Shown piece after piece: positions 1-7,886 of a stretch of 30,994 nucleotides of DNA. The stretch spans positions 1 to 30,994 of the forward strand of contig WFSM01000060.1 of the NCBI GenBank assembly GCA_015485945.1, given 5' to 3'. The DNA is from Candidatus Bipolaricaulota bacterium (GTDB taxonomy: Bacteria; Bipolaricaulota; Bipolaricaulia; UBA7950; UBA9294). The translations under genes were made by a program, and so were the position numbers. Every line of letters begins with the position of its first letter. The stretch's first letter is position 1. The notes under the pieces are model-generated. The model ran no database searches and was not told where the DNA came from. It was given only the letters and a program-made list of their open reading frames with translations.

Positions 1-254
1 CCGGTGCGGTTGTGGCGGTAGCGGGAGATCGGTTCATGCGGGGCAAGTTCTTCGAGCCAGTCCTCGTAGTCGGCGAGCAGGCCGGGTTCGTCGTCGTTGA
101 TGTACACGCTCGCCGTAATGTGCATCGCGTTCACCAGACACAGGCCCTCTTTAACTCCGCTTTCCCGCACCGCCGCCGCCACCTGCGGGGTGATGTTGAT
201 GAACGCCCGCCTGGTCGGAGTCTCGAACCACAGTTCCTTACGGTAACTCTTCAT
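1..254 (-). CDS. yjbQ: YjbQ/UPF0047 family protein, 3' part outside the window
   Basis: The reverse strand reads from an ATG at 254 to the window edge without a stop, giving 84 residues of a family usually about 130-140 long. The start MKSYRKELWFETPTRRAFIN and the stretches NAMHITASVYINDDE and PHEPISRYRHNRTG are typical of the YjbQ (UPF0047) fold, a small beta-rich protein reported in some species to have weak thiamine-phosphate synthase activity. Its physiological role is unclear. The start lies 17 bases inside the end of the upstream HEPN gene, so the two are probably co-transcribed by read-through. The conserved C-terminal His/Glu residues lie outside the window and cannot be checked. Confidence 0.85.
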   Translation of the reverse strand, partial: MKSYRKELWFETPTRRAFINITPQVAAAVRESGVKEGLCLVNAMHITASVYINDDEPGLLADYEDWLEELAPHEPISRYRHNRT

Positions 255-726
255 TGGGTATCCCCCCTCTTCCTTGATCCGGTAGGTACTCTCTAAACTG
301 GGTACTAAGCTCATGGAAAAGCCACTCGCGAAACTCTCTGACCTCAGCTATGAATTCTTGGACTTCATAATCGCTGATTGCGCCAGCTTGATCGTACATC
401 AATGTGTTCCGTTTCCGTCGGGCCCGCTCAAAGTCTAAGGCGAATCGACGTTGCTCGGGAGGAAGGAGTCGCTTCAATTCCCTAAAGGTGCGGGTATGGT
501 GGGAGTGCGCTCCGATGCGGATGTGCTGAACCCGGAGAAAGATGGTCGCAAGCTGGAGTGCCGCGTGGTAAGCAAAGGCAAAACGTCCATCGGGATAAAG
601 GCTTTTGATCTTAGCCTGAGCGAGATCCCGCTCTACTAAGCGCAAAAGATTTGTAATCTCCTCCCGCGAGGTGGGCTCGTGATGGAGATCGTCATCCTTC
701 AGCAATAGATCTAAGCACCTCCTCAT
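238..726 (-). CDS. HEPN-domain protein, probable toxin of an MNT-HEPN pair
   Basis: A 162-residue, mostly helical protein. Residues 20-60 (EITNLLRLVERDLAQAK then FAYHAALQLATIFL) match the first helices of HEPN domains, and the motif RARRKRNTLMYD near residue 105 corresponds to the R-x4-6-H active-site region of HEPN RNases. The usual His position is not His here; several HEPN subfamilies carry this RN...YD variant. It overlaps the end of the nucleotidyltransferase gene by 35 bases, the standard gene order for MNT-HEPN modules in which the MNT partner neutralises the HEPN protein. The start is uncertain: ATG 726 has no clear ribosome site, and an in-frame TTG at 705 lies downstream of GGAGG. 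Whether it is an active RNase is unknown. Confidence 0.75.
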   Translation of the reverse strand: MRRCLDLLLKDDDLHHEPTSREEITNLLRLVERDLAQAKIKSLYPDGRFAFAYHAALQLATIFLRVQHIRIGAHSHHTRTFRELKRLLPPEQRRFALDFERARRKRNTLMYDQAGAISDYEVQEFIAEVREFREWLFHELSTQFREYLPDQGRGGIPNEELP

Positions 727-1279
727 TCCCGATTAGGAAGATCTTTCGGTCGCTCATAACAGAGGAGACGAAGTGATCGCCGTTATTCATTCGCTGGTTT
801 ATTTCCTCACGTGTAAATACGGTAGCATTCAACTCCCTTCCTATTTCTTCTTCGAGCTGTGCGAGGATAGAAGTCAACCCTCGCGCAGGGACATCCCCAA
901 TAATGAAAACGTCCACATCGCTTTCTAAGTTTTCGGTACCTTTCGCGTATGAGCCGTATATAAAGGCCACGTCGATATTACCTTGCTTGGCCAATGCCTC
1001 CCTAAGCCGGTCGCCGATTCCGACCGTCCTCAGAATGATCGCTTTAAGTTCGGGAAAGATCGGGAAGTCGCGATTGACGCGGAAATAGACGTTGTTTCCG
1101 CGGCGCTCTCGTTTAAGAAGGCCAATTTCCGTGAGGCGCTTAGTTTCTTGTGTTACAGCGTGCGGTGGTAGATCGAGTTGGCGGGCGATCTCTCGAAGGT
1201 AGAACGCAGAGGCAGGATTTAACATGAACAAGCTCAGGATCTTCACTCGGGCCTCTGAACCGAATAATTGTTTCAGCAC
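692..1279 (-). CDS. Winged-helix + minimal nucleotidyltransferase (MNT) antitoxin-like protein
   Basis: A 195-residue protein starting at GTG 1279, chosen because GGAGG sits five bases upstream and the family begins MLKQLFGSEARVKIL. Residues 1-75 form a winged-helix DNA-binding domain (YLREIARQLDL, then a wing at KRERRGNNVYF). Residues 100-195 form a minimal nucleotidyltransferase with the signature GSYAKGTENLESDVDVFI, where GS and the DxD carboxylates bind nucleotide and metal. MNT proteins of this type modify or bind their HEPN partner, and the winged helix would allow autoregulation. The HEPN gene follows with a 35-base overlap. Three related TTGTACA-type elements lie directly upstream. 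Confidence 0.82.
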   Translation of the reverse strand: MLKQLFGSEARVKILSLFMLNPASAFYLREIARQLDLPPHAVTQETKRLTEIGLLKRERRGNNVYFRVNRDFPIFPELKAIILRTVGIGDRLREALAKQGNIDVAFIYGSYAKGTENLESDVDVFIIGDVPARGLTSILAQLEEEIGRELNATVFTREEINQRMNNGDHFVSSVMSDRKIFLIGNEEVLRSIAEG

Positions 1280-1294
1280 CGCAACCTCCGCACA

Positions 1295-1340
1295 ACTGTA
1301 CAATAATCATGGTCAATTGTACAACTAAATTATACAGTTG
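1295..1340 (-). promoter_or_regulatory. Promoter/operator region of the MNT-HEPN operon
   Basis: On the reverse strand this stretch carries a TATAAT box (about 1330-1335) and three related elements: AACTGTATAA, AGTTGTACAATTG and ATTGTACAGTTG. They are spaced over about 45 bases immediately before the ribosome site and the GTG start at 1279. TTGTACAA is itself palindromic, as expected for a dimeric winged-helix repressor. No good -35 box is visible. Autorepression by the downstream winged-helix MNT protein is an inference. Confidence 0.5.
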
Positions 1341-1361
1341 GCGCCTTCCACGTGCCGACAC

Positions 1362-1958
1362 TCATCCCCGCTCTTCCACAATCCTGATCTCTTCTTCCGT
1401 GAGCCCGTACAGGCGATAGACGATCTGATCGATGAGACCGTCGGTGAGGTGGAGCTTCTCCTTGATGGGGATGAGGGCGGATAGGCTGCTTTCGTACGCC
1501 TGCCTCACCTCCTGCATGAATGTCGGCGTGAGCTTCCGCCCGATGTGGTTCTTGTTCTTGCGCAGGATTGCCCAGAATTCATCGAAGGAGAGCGTGTCTT
1601 CACCCTTCTGATAGTCGCCGAGGTAGTTTCTGAGCTTCGTCTTGCCGGAAAGGGCATCGATCCCGGTATTCCCCTTTTTGTCCGGTTTAACTTCCAGCTC
1701 CGCCTCAAGCCATTCCAGGAATTTCCTGATCCTGGTCTGCTTTCCCTTGTTCAGCTCAATCATCTGTTTGGCAAGGAACGCGAGGACATCGTGGACGACA
1801 TCGGACTGTTCCCACGGTGCACCTTCCGGGATCTGCCAGTCCTTGTTCAACGGATCGGCGTTGTGCTTCTCGACCAGTTCGGGATCGGGAGTGTGCACCT
1901 TCTCCAACCGGGCGTCGATGAATTGCAGTAATTCCCTAAAAACGGCGTCAGTTTCCAT
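1362..1958 (-). CDS. Separate C-terminal module of a type IIG (Eco57I-like) restriction-modification enzyme
   Basis: A 198-residue protein starting at ATG 1958, which overlaps the end of hicA by 11 bases. It contains SDVVHDVLAFLAKQMIELNKGKQ, GKTKLRNYLGDY and a C-terminus TDGLIDQIVYRLYGLTEEEI. These are the hallmarks of the extreme C-terminal region of Eco57I/type IIG enzymes, where they normally form the tail of one long polypeptide. Here the tail is its own gene, about 730 bases downstream of the main methylase/nuclease gene, with three HicB/HicA-type genes in between. It may reassociate with the main polypeptide or be a relic. An earlier in-frame start inside hicA is possible but has a poor match to the family. 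Confidence 0.75.
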   Translation of the reverse strand: METDAVFRELLQFIDARLEKVHTPDPELVEKHNADPLNKDWQIPEGAPWEQSDVVHDVLAFLAKQMIELNKGKQTRIRKFLEWLEAELEVKPDKKGNTGIDALSGKTKLRNYLGDYQKGEDTLSFDEFWAILRKNKNHIGRKLTPTFMQEVRQAYESSLSALIPIKEKLHLTDGLIDQIVYRLYGLTEEEIRIVEERG

Positions 1959-2190
1959 TGTCCCGTTCCATAAATTCCCCAACGGAAAGACCGATCTCTT
2001 TGATAATTCGAGCGATAGTGCCCTTGCGAATCTCTTTGGTTTTATACCGTGGTACGGGGAGCACCTTCCCATCGCTATCCCTTACCCAAAGCTCGTGAGG
2101 ACCCTTACCTTGACGGTAAAAGCGGAACCCTAATTTCTTCAATCGGCCCGTAACTTCGCGATATTTCATCCCGCGCACGCGTGTCATCAT
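1948..2190 (-). CDS. hicA: HicA-type mRNA interferase toxin
   Basis: An 80-residue basic protein of the HicA (YcfA) family with a double-stranded RNA-binding-like fold. The motif GFRFYRQGKGPHELW contains the conserved catalytic-type His. It is followed by PVPRYKTKEIRKGTIARIIKEIGLSVGEF, the normal HicA C-terminal half. It lies 2 bases after the HicB stop, and its end overlaps the next gene by 11 bases, so hicB, hicA and the restriction tail are probably one transcript. The order antitoxin-then-toxin is the reverse of the commonest hicAB order but is known. The start could be ATG 2190, 2187 or 2169. Confidence 0.85.
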   Translation of the reverse strand: MMTRVRGMKYREVTGRLKKLGFRFYRQGKGPHELWVRDSDGKVLPVPRYKTKEIRKGTIARIIKEIGLSVGEFMERDNGN

Positions 2191-2192
2191 TG

Positions 2193-2447
2193 TTAAATTT
2201 CAATAGGGATGGTGAAGGATAGTTTTTCTTGAAGCTTTAGCTCATCTAACTCGCTTTTTAGAAGAGGCTCTCCACGCTCGTCGCGGTATTCCAAGATCAT
2301 CTTCACCACATCTAAACAGTTAAAGATGGCCTCCTCAATGGTATCACCTTCGGCGAAAGCTCCCTGGATCAATGGGCAATTTGCCAAGAAACCGTCATCA
2401 TTGCGTTCAATGGTCACGGGAAGATGGGCGATCCTTTTTGTTTTCAT
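2193..2447 (-). CDS. hicB: HicB-type antitoxin
   Basis: An 84-residue acidic protein beginning MKTKRIAHLPVTIERNDDGFL, the partly degraded RNase H-like fold of HicB antitoxins, with the signature VTIERNDDGFLANCPLIQGAFAEG and then EEAIFNCLDVVKMILE. No separate DNA-binding helix-turn-helix or ribbon-helix-helix domain is evident after residue 70, so its role may be limited to toxin binding. GGAGG lies about 10 bases before the ATG. The partner hicA follows after 2 bases. Confidence 0.82.
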   Translation of the reverse strand: MKTKRIAHLPVTIERNDDGFLANCPLIQGAFAEGDTIEEAIFNCLDVVKMILEYRDERGEPLLKSELDELKLQEKLSFTIPIEI

Positions 2448-2503
2448 CGCTGTTTAACCTCCAACGTCACGGCGCTTTACTAAAAGATACAATAGATGCC
2501 CAC

Positions 2504-2695
2504 TCATTGTACTGCTGGGAAAGGAATCGGCTCATCGTGCTTACGCAAGCTTTCCAAGTATCCTTTGATAGCGTCTTTAATATTCACCGGGGCTTCTTCC
2601 CGAATTTTACCTTGGGAAATGCACCTAGGCAGAGTTGGGCGCGCGGCGATGTACATCCCGTCCTCATCCTGTTCGATTATGGTGCGGTACTTCAC
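2504..2695 (-). CDS. Lone HicB-like antitoxin protein
   Basis: A 63-residue protein with a GTG start at 2695 whose last base pairs overlap the methylase stop (GTGA overlap). A good GGAGGTG site lies just upstream, inside the methylase gene, so translation is probably coupled. The sequence EQDEDGMYIAARPTLPRCISQGKIREEA followed by NIKDAIKGYLESL is the HicB core fold. No HicA gene follows it directly: the next gene is a second, unrelated-looking hicB. It is either a solitary antitoxin tied to the restriction gene or the survivor of an earlier hicAB pair. Confidence 0.75.
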   Translation of the reverse strand: MKYRTIIEQDEDGMYIAARPTLPRCISQGKIREEAPVNIKDAIKGYLESLRKHDEPIPFPAVQ

Positions 2696-5600
2696 TTTTT
2701 CACCTCCAAGCCTAGGCTCTCCAACGCCTTAAGATACAAGTTCTTCCCATCCTTCACCAGCCGGGCTCGCTCGTCCTTAGGAGTGGTGAACGCAATGCGG
2801 CGGATAGGGAGCTGTGATACATAAACTTCATTGTGCTTGTAACCTGCCTGAAACTCGGGACTTACTTGCGCAAGGCGGTAATTACAGATGGTAGAGTTGA
2901 GAACAGCCGCTACGTAAAGCGGGGCTAGTTGACTGTCCTCCTTCAAAATAATACCATAGCCAGCACCAACACCAAATAATGATCCCGTATCATCAAATGT
3001 GAACGTTGCGTGAGGAGACAAATATGGACAAAGCAGTTTAGGCTGCTCAAACAACTTTGCATCTGGCACATACATTAACCCATACCACTTTCCTGACCTG
3101 TCAATAGGCGACTTCCCAAACCATAATCTCTCACCCAGTGAAGATCGATTTTCATACAGATAGGACCAGATGTGTGGAAAGTCGCGCGCTAGAACTTCCT
3201 CATTGTGGATAATCCCGTGCTTGTTATAAGGATAAATAAGAAGACCATCATTCCAATTTATCTCGAATCTATTAATGTGTTTTCCCTTCAAAAACCGGCG
3301 CAATAGCGATTTCTCAAACCCTCTTTGCTCCGCTAAACGGCTTGGTATGATCAGAACACTATCAGCTCCGGTTTGCACTCCCGCGAAAATATGCTCCACG
3401 ATTTCGCCAAATGAATTAGAAAGAGTATCAATTTTTATATTCACAGCTTCTTGCTGAACTGAACTGAAGCGCCATCCCTCTATAGAAAGCGATGCAGAGG
3501 ATATTTGGAATTCTCTTACTACCTCAATTGGCCCAGCGGTCGCCTGTTTATATAAAGTAAATTTCCTTTTGGGCTCTTCTTCACGCCTACGTCGGATCAC
3601 AGGGATCAGAACATAGTTGATGACACCCGGGAATACCTGCTCGGTTCCAAAGTCTAGAATCTCTTCCACTCTATACTTCGAAAGTAACTCTCTAAAAACC
3701 CGTCCGGACTTCGTTCGGGCGAATTTGTTGGGGAAAATCTGGGAAAACCGCCCATTATCATTAAGTAACTGCAGACCTCGCTCAACAAAGAGCATGTAGA
3801 AATCAGATTTGTAACCGGATGCGTCATAAGTTGTTGCATAGAAAGTAGTATCCTGCTGGGAGTTACCTATTATGAGATACGGCGGATTCCCGATTACCGC
3901 GTCGAACCCGGGATTGGCGAGCGGGCGGCCGAACCGGTCGAAGAAGACGTCGGGAAACTCGAACTCCCAGTGGAAGAAGCGCTTCTCTTCTGCGATCTCT
4001 TGTGCGCGCACGAAGAACGGCTTTTCCTTCACCTTGTCGATTGCATTCCCCGCTGCGGCTTCGATCACCTGCGCGTAATCATCGTCGGTCAGCTTGTTCC
4101 CGAAGTGCGGAGAGAGCCAAACGTCCGCCGCTTGCTTATACTTGCCGATCCAGGCGTTCACCAGGGCCCATTGCTCTTTCTTCACCTCGATGTCCGATCG
4201 GGAATCGCTCACCGACTCCTTGATGAACGCGAGATGGCGGATCGCCTTACCTAGGTCCTCGACGAGCTTACTTTCCCACAGTCCGATCTCGAACGACTTA
4301 CCGGATGGCGGCCGCTTGAGGTCGTTCACCGTTGCCCCGATGAGCGAGTTCCCGGTGCGGAGGTGATGGTCGAGGAACGAGAGGGGCTTTCCCTTGGCCA
4401 CAGTGTGAAGCCAGAGCGAGAGCTTGGCGAGCTCGGTCGCGAGCGGGTTCAGGTCGACCCCGTAGAGGGATCGTACCGCCACCGTCCGTTTCAACTCCGG
4501 AACGGCCTCTTCTATTTCCTTCCCGGCTATTTCCGCTTCCAGCCCGGCGATCCGGCGGGCGAGGTAGTCGCAGGCGCTCACCAGGAAGTGGCCGGAGCCC
4601 ATCGCCGGGTCGAGGATCTTCAGGTTCAACACCCGCTCCCGCGCCCCGGCGAGGAGCTTGCGTCTTTCCTCCTGATGGAGTCTCCGATTCTCCCCGCGGG
4701 CGCGGCGGATCTTCTCGTCCAGGGAGGCAAGTTCCTCCCGCAATTTTCGCTCGATCTCATCCACGAGCGGGCCGACGGTGTTCTCCACGATGTAGGAGAC
4801 GATGCATTCCGGGGTGTAGTAGCTTCCCGTCCTCTTCCGCTCCGAGCGGTCCTTCTCCCAAACGAGGGACCCGTCCCGCAGAATCAACCGGTGTTCGAGG
4901 AGTCCCTCGTAGATCGAGCCGAGCTCGCGCACGTCGAGGGTGGCATAGTCGAAGAATCCGGGGTGTCCGTCCTCTTCGGTGCAGGCGAGGAGCCGGATCG
5001 CCTCGGCCAGGTAGCGGTCGCCGATCTGGTTGGTCTCGAGGAATGGATAGCGGGCCGGGTCGAACAGGCCGCCGTTGTACTCGTAGATCCCGAGCTCTTC
5101 GTTACCGCGATGGATGAACCCGAACAGGTCCCGCAGCCGCGACCACAGGGTGTGGGACTCCGCAAGCCACTCCTCACGGGATGCCACATCACGTTTGATT
5201 GCGTACAAGCCGATCCGGTCCCGGTAGACCAGGTTGCTCAGCGGGAGGAGCTCCTGTTCGCGAGCGCTCTCTGCGTACATGAGGAAGAGGAGGCGGTAGA
5301 GGAGGATAAGCGCGTTTTCGTGGATCTCGGAGAGGTCGTTCGGACTGAGGGATTCGTTACCGTCGAGGAAGCCCTGGCACAGGAGGCGTAGGGCGTCGAA
5401 CACGTTCTCCTTAAGCTCGGTCCCGATCCGGCGTGCGTATTCCACGCTCTCGGTCAATGCCCGGTCGAGGAAACCGCTCTCCACGAAGCTCTTCGCACGG
5501 AAGAAGAGGAGGAAGTACTTGAGCAACTCGGGATCCTCCGCGGCGACGATGCTTTCCAGATCCACCTTGTAGAATGTATCGAGCTCATGCACCGTGTCGC

Positions 5601-6105
5601 GGTGGTAGAGCCGCCAGCGCCGGCCATTGGTGATCACTCCCCAGCGTACGCCGGAAAGGAGGATGTAGTCATGCATCTGGCTCGCCGGTCCGACGGCATC
5701 GAGGTCCACGTCCCACGCCTTGGCGTCCGCCACGGCGTGGGCGTGTTCGAACAGCTTCTTCTCCCCGTCGAACGCCTTTGCCGCCTGTTTCGTCTCCTCG
5801 TCCGGGAACAGGGCGTAGTCGGGCTGACGGTGCGTCTTGAAGATCCGCCGCGACGGTTGAACGAGGTAGGAGAAGCCAAGGATCTCGCTCAAGATCGGGC
5901 GGATCAGCTCCTCCTCCAGCCCGGCCTCGGAGGTGGCAGGCAGGGCAGCGACGAAAAGATCGCGCAGTCGAGCCTGAACGTCTTTCAGCTCTGCCTGCGG
6001 GATCTCCCAGTCCGACCACCCCTGAAGGCGTTCGGTGAGGAAATCGCCCGAGAATAACCGGCTGTTCCGATAGGGGACTTTAACCTCTTCCATCTCTTCT
6101 GCCAT
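2692..6105 (-). CDS. Type IIG (Eco57I-like) restriction endonuclease-methylase, main polypeptide
   Basis: A 1137-residue protein. Near residues 93-126, RQPDYALFPDEE and VADAKAWDVDLD form a PD-(D/E)xK-type nuclease pattern. A long helical connector follows. The N6-adenine methylase core has motif I DPAMGSGHFLVSA near residue 497 and the catalytic NPPY motif near residue 738 (VIGNPPYLIIGNS). The C-terminal third (about 880-1110) resembles the TaqI/Eco57I-type specificity domain, ending VSQLPIRRI. The protein stops at LGLEVKK, whereas enzymes of this type usually continue with a tail containing FLAxQMIELNKxKQ and TDxLIDxIVYxLYGL. That tail is encoded separately at 1362-1958. It would methylate and cut DNA in a single protein; the recognition site cannot be read from the sequence. 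Confidence 0.88.
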   Translation of the reverse strand: MAEEMEEVKVPYRNSRLFSGDFLTERLQGWSDWEIPQAELKDVQARLRDLFVAALPATSEAGLEEELIRPILSEILGFSYLVQPSRRIFKTHRQPDYALFPDEETKQAAKAFDGEKKLFEHAHAVADAKAWDVDLDAVGPASQMHDYILLSGVRWGVITNGRRWRLYHRDTVHELDTFYKVDLESIVAAEDPELLKYFLLFFRAKSFVESGFLDRALTESVEYARRIGTELKENVFDALRLLCQGFLDGNESLSPNDLSEIHENALILLYRLLFLMYAESAREQELLPLSNLVYRDRIGLYAIKRDVASREEWLAESHTLWSRLRDLFGFIHRGNEELGIYEYNGGLFDPARYPFLETNQIGDRYLAEAIRLLACTEEDGHPGFFDYATLDVRELGSIYEGLLEHRLILRDGSLVWEKDRSERKRTGSYYTPECIVSYIVENTVGPLVDEIERKLREELASLDEKIRRARGENRRLHQEERRKLLAGARERVLNLKILDPAMGSGHFLVSACDYLARRIAGLEAEIAGKEIEEAVPELKRTVAVRSLYGVDLNPLATELAKLSLWLHTVAKGKPLSFLDHHLRTGNSLIGATVNDLKRPPSGKSFEIGLWESKLVEDLGKAIRHLAFIKESVSDSRSDIEVKKEQWALVNAWIGKYKQAADVWLSPHFGNKLTDDDYAQVIEAAAGNAIDKVKEKPFFVRAQEIAEEKRFFHWEFEFPDVFFDRFGRPLANPGFDAVIGNPPYLIIGNSQQDTTFYATTYDASGYKSDFYMLFVERGLQLLNDNGRFSQIFPNKFARTKSGRVFRELLSKYRVEEILDFGTEQVFPGVINYVLIPVIRRRREEEPKRKFTLYKQATAGPIEVVREFQISSASLSIEGWRFSSVQQEAVNIKIDTLSNSFGEIVEHIFAGVQTGADSVLIIPSRLAEQRGFEKSLLRRFLKGKHINRFEINWNDGLLIYPYNKHGIIHNEEVLARDFPHIWSYLYENRSSLGERLWFGKSPIDRSGKWYGLMYVPDAKLFEQPKLLCPYLSPHATFTFDDTGSLFGVGAGYGIILKEDSQLAPLYVAAVLNSTICNYRLAQVSPEFQAGYKHNEVYVSQLPIRRIAFTTPKDERARLVKDGKNLYLKALESLGLEVKK

Positions 6106-6203
6106 TTTGATGATCTGCCGGAGAAAAGCAAGCCAGTCTGGTTTGATTCAGGATGGAGCCGCTCATAGAATGGCGAGAATTCGGAGCATCGGAGGTCTCG
6201 AGG

Positions 6204-6713
6204 ATGACCCAGTCGAAGATCATAATCAGGGAGGCGGAGAAAGAGGATTTTCCTAGCATCCGCGAGATTGCCCTGAGTGCGATGTTGCATCGCGAGAGTC
6301 TTTCACCGATCCGCGATCCAAGTGCGGCGGCGGAAAGACAGCGCGACCGCTATGCTCAATTGGCTGACCAGGGGCTGGACAGTCTTCCAACCGATTGGGC
6401 CCCCGCAGCATTCGTTGCCGTCGATGAGACGAACGATTCACCTGAAATCGTCGGCTATGTCTTACTCGCGCTGAATGCCACCGATGATTTTACTGGCGAG
6501 CAACAGGCCTACATCCTTGATATCGCGGTCAACCCCAACCACCAAAATCAGGGGATCGGTACGAAGCTCATGCAACAGGCGCATAAATACGCACGGAAAA
6601 ATGGTCTGCGCTATATCGGACTGAGCGTAGCGGCTGGTAACGAGAACGCCCTCAGGCTCTATCGTAAACTCGGCTACATCGAAGAGTGGAAGCGGATGGC
6701 AACGAAGCTGTGA
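6204..6713 (+). CDS. GNAT family N-acetyltransferase
   Basis: A 169-residue protein starting at ATG 6204, preceded by GGAGG at about 6191. An upstream in-frame ATG at 6153 has no ribosome site. The GNAT acetyl-CoA-binding motif A is clear: AYILDIAVNPNHQNQGIGTKLMQQAH (Q/R-x-x-G-x-G/A as QNQGIG) near residues 100-125. Motif B follows as GLSVAAGNENALRLYRKLGY, typical of RimI-like enzymes that acetylate proteins or small amines. The substrate is unknown. It is transcribed divergently from the restriction gene, with about 98 bases between the two starts. Confidence 0.85.
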   Translation: MTQSKIIIREAEKEDFPSIREIALSAMLHRESLSPIRDPSAAAERQRDRYAQLADQGLDSLPTDWAPAAFVAVDETNDSPEIVGYVLLALNATDDFTGEQQAYILDIAVNPNHQNQGIGTKLMQQAHKYARKNGLRYIGLSVAAGNENALRLYRKLGYIEEWKRMATKL

Positions 6714-7094
6714 TGACTGGATCACGGTGTTAGAACTGACATCAAGCTTGCACCCGCTGTGATAGTTGGAGTAACCGACCCCCGCAGCAAGCTGCGTAGC
6801 ATTAGAGGTCCAACCAGAGCTGATAATCATGGTGAAGTTTGCTGTATCGCCCTGGGGGCGCACGGACATAGGGAAACAGCGTTGCACACAAGGTGCGACG
6901 TACGAAAAGCTGTTGTTTTCCGTAACGTCGGGTCTTGCTTGCCCTGTGGGGTCCTACTCTACTGTGGTGCCCGGCGTCCTCCGTCGCCGAGTTTATGCAG
7001 TCCGGACAAATAACGGACCGATTCGCCTCCGCTCCTCTTCCGCGGTAAAGTAGTGGCGAAACTCGCACGCGGAGATAGAAATGGAGGTAGAAAT
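6714..7094. other. 381-base stretch without a recognisable gene
   Basis: No RNA gene, terminator or convincing promoter was found. The reverse strand between about 6887 and 6720 reads open and protein-like (for example TMIISSGWTSNATQLAAGVGYSN), but this frame then runs on antisense into the acetyltransferase gene and has no good ribosome site. It may be the remnant of a decayed gene. GGAGG at 7083 belongs to the nitroreductase start. Confidence 0.4.
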
Positions 7095-7595
7095 ATGACA
7101 TCAGAAGTTTTGGAATTCATCACCAGACGCAGATCGATCCGCAAGTTCACCGGAGCTCCGGTCCCGCGGGAGGCGCTCGTGACCGCGTTGCAGGCGGCAA
7201 TGGCCGCTCCGTCGGCGAACACCGTCCAACCGTGGGAGTTCATCATGGTTACCGACAAGGAAAAGATAAAGGAGCTTTGTCTGGCTCATCCGTACGCGCA
7301 CTTCGGGGTCAACGCCGGCGCCGTCGTAATCCCATTCGGGAAGAAGGAGGGATACAAGTGGTTCACGCATGATATGGCCGCGGCGACGGAGAATTTTCTT
7401 CTTGCAATCGCCAACCTCGGGCTCGGCGCCACCTGGTGCGGGATGGACGATGCCAGACAAGATTTGATCCGCCCGCTCGTCGGCCTGCCCGCCGATCTGT
7501 ACGCATTCGCCCTCGTCCCGATCGGCGTTCCGGCTGAGAAGAAGCCGCCCCACACCCAGTACGAGGAGAGCAAGGTCCACTGGGAGGGCTACTGA
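7095..7595 (+). CDS. Nitroreductase family FMN-dependent oxidoreductase
   Basis: A 166-residue protein with ATG 7095 and GGAGG seven bases upstream. It opens with EFITRRRSIRKFTGAPVPREAL, the FMN phosphate-binding RRSIRxF signature of nitroreductases, followed by MAAPSANTVQPWEFIMV and a C-terminal LGLGATWCGM and GVPAEKKPP. The family uses FMN and NAD(P)H to reduce nitro groups, quinones or flavins, usually as a dimer. This is a short member, and the native substrate is unknown. It stands alone, flanked by gene-poor stretches on both sides. Confidence 0.9.
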   Translation: MTSEVLEFITRRRSIRKFTGAPVPREALVTALQAAMAAPSANTVQPWEFIMVTDKEKIKELCLAHPYAHFGVNAGAVVIPFGKKEGYKWFTHDMAAATENFLLAIANLGLGATWCGMDDARQDLIRPLVGLPADLYAFALVPIGVPAEKKPPHTQYEESKVHWEGY

Positions 7596-7886
7596 GCTGT
7601 AATCCCTTGCCACAAACTGTTCGTGAGTGTATAAAGTTCATGATATGGACACAAGTACACGAAGCTAACGTTAATCTTCTGAGACATGGATTTGAGATAT
7701 GCCACGAGCATTTCCCACTGGCTTACCAGCCATTTTTCGTGGGGCAACTGTTTTTTATCAGTGCACCGTGAGAATTCCGGAGTACATACCACCGGGCGGG
7801 GTAGATGGACTCGCTATGAGGAGTAATGTGCAGGTTTACTTCCGCAGAGAATCCAAGAAGAACAACTGGGCGTTATGCACAGCGCC
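7596..7886. other. Gene-poor spacer before the tRNA
   Basis: About 290 bases with lower GC than the surroundings. No recognisable gene or terminator was found. A reverse-strand frame (about 7600-7790) reads WLVSQWEMLVAYLKSMSQKINVSFVYL, which could be a decayed gene fragment, but it has no family signature and no ribosome site. Confidence 0.35.

Noticed and set aside
4363..5391. A long plus-strand open frame (342 codons) inside the restriction-methylase gene.
   Set aside because: It lies fully antisense to a clear methylase with intact motifs, has no family signature, and arises from GC-rich codon bias.
1..6105. A CRISPR array or insertion sequence accompanying the defence genes.
   Set aside because: No regularly spaced direct repeats, transposase motifs or terminal inverted repeats were seen in this part or elsewhere in the window.
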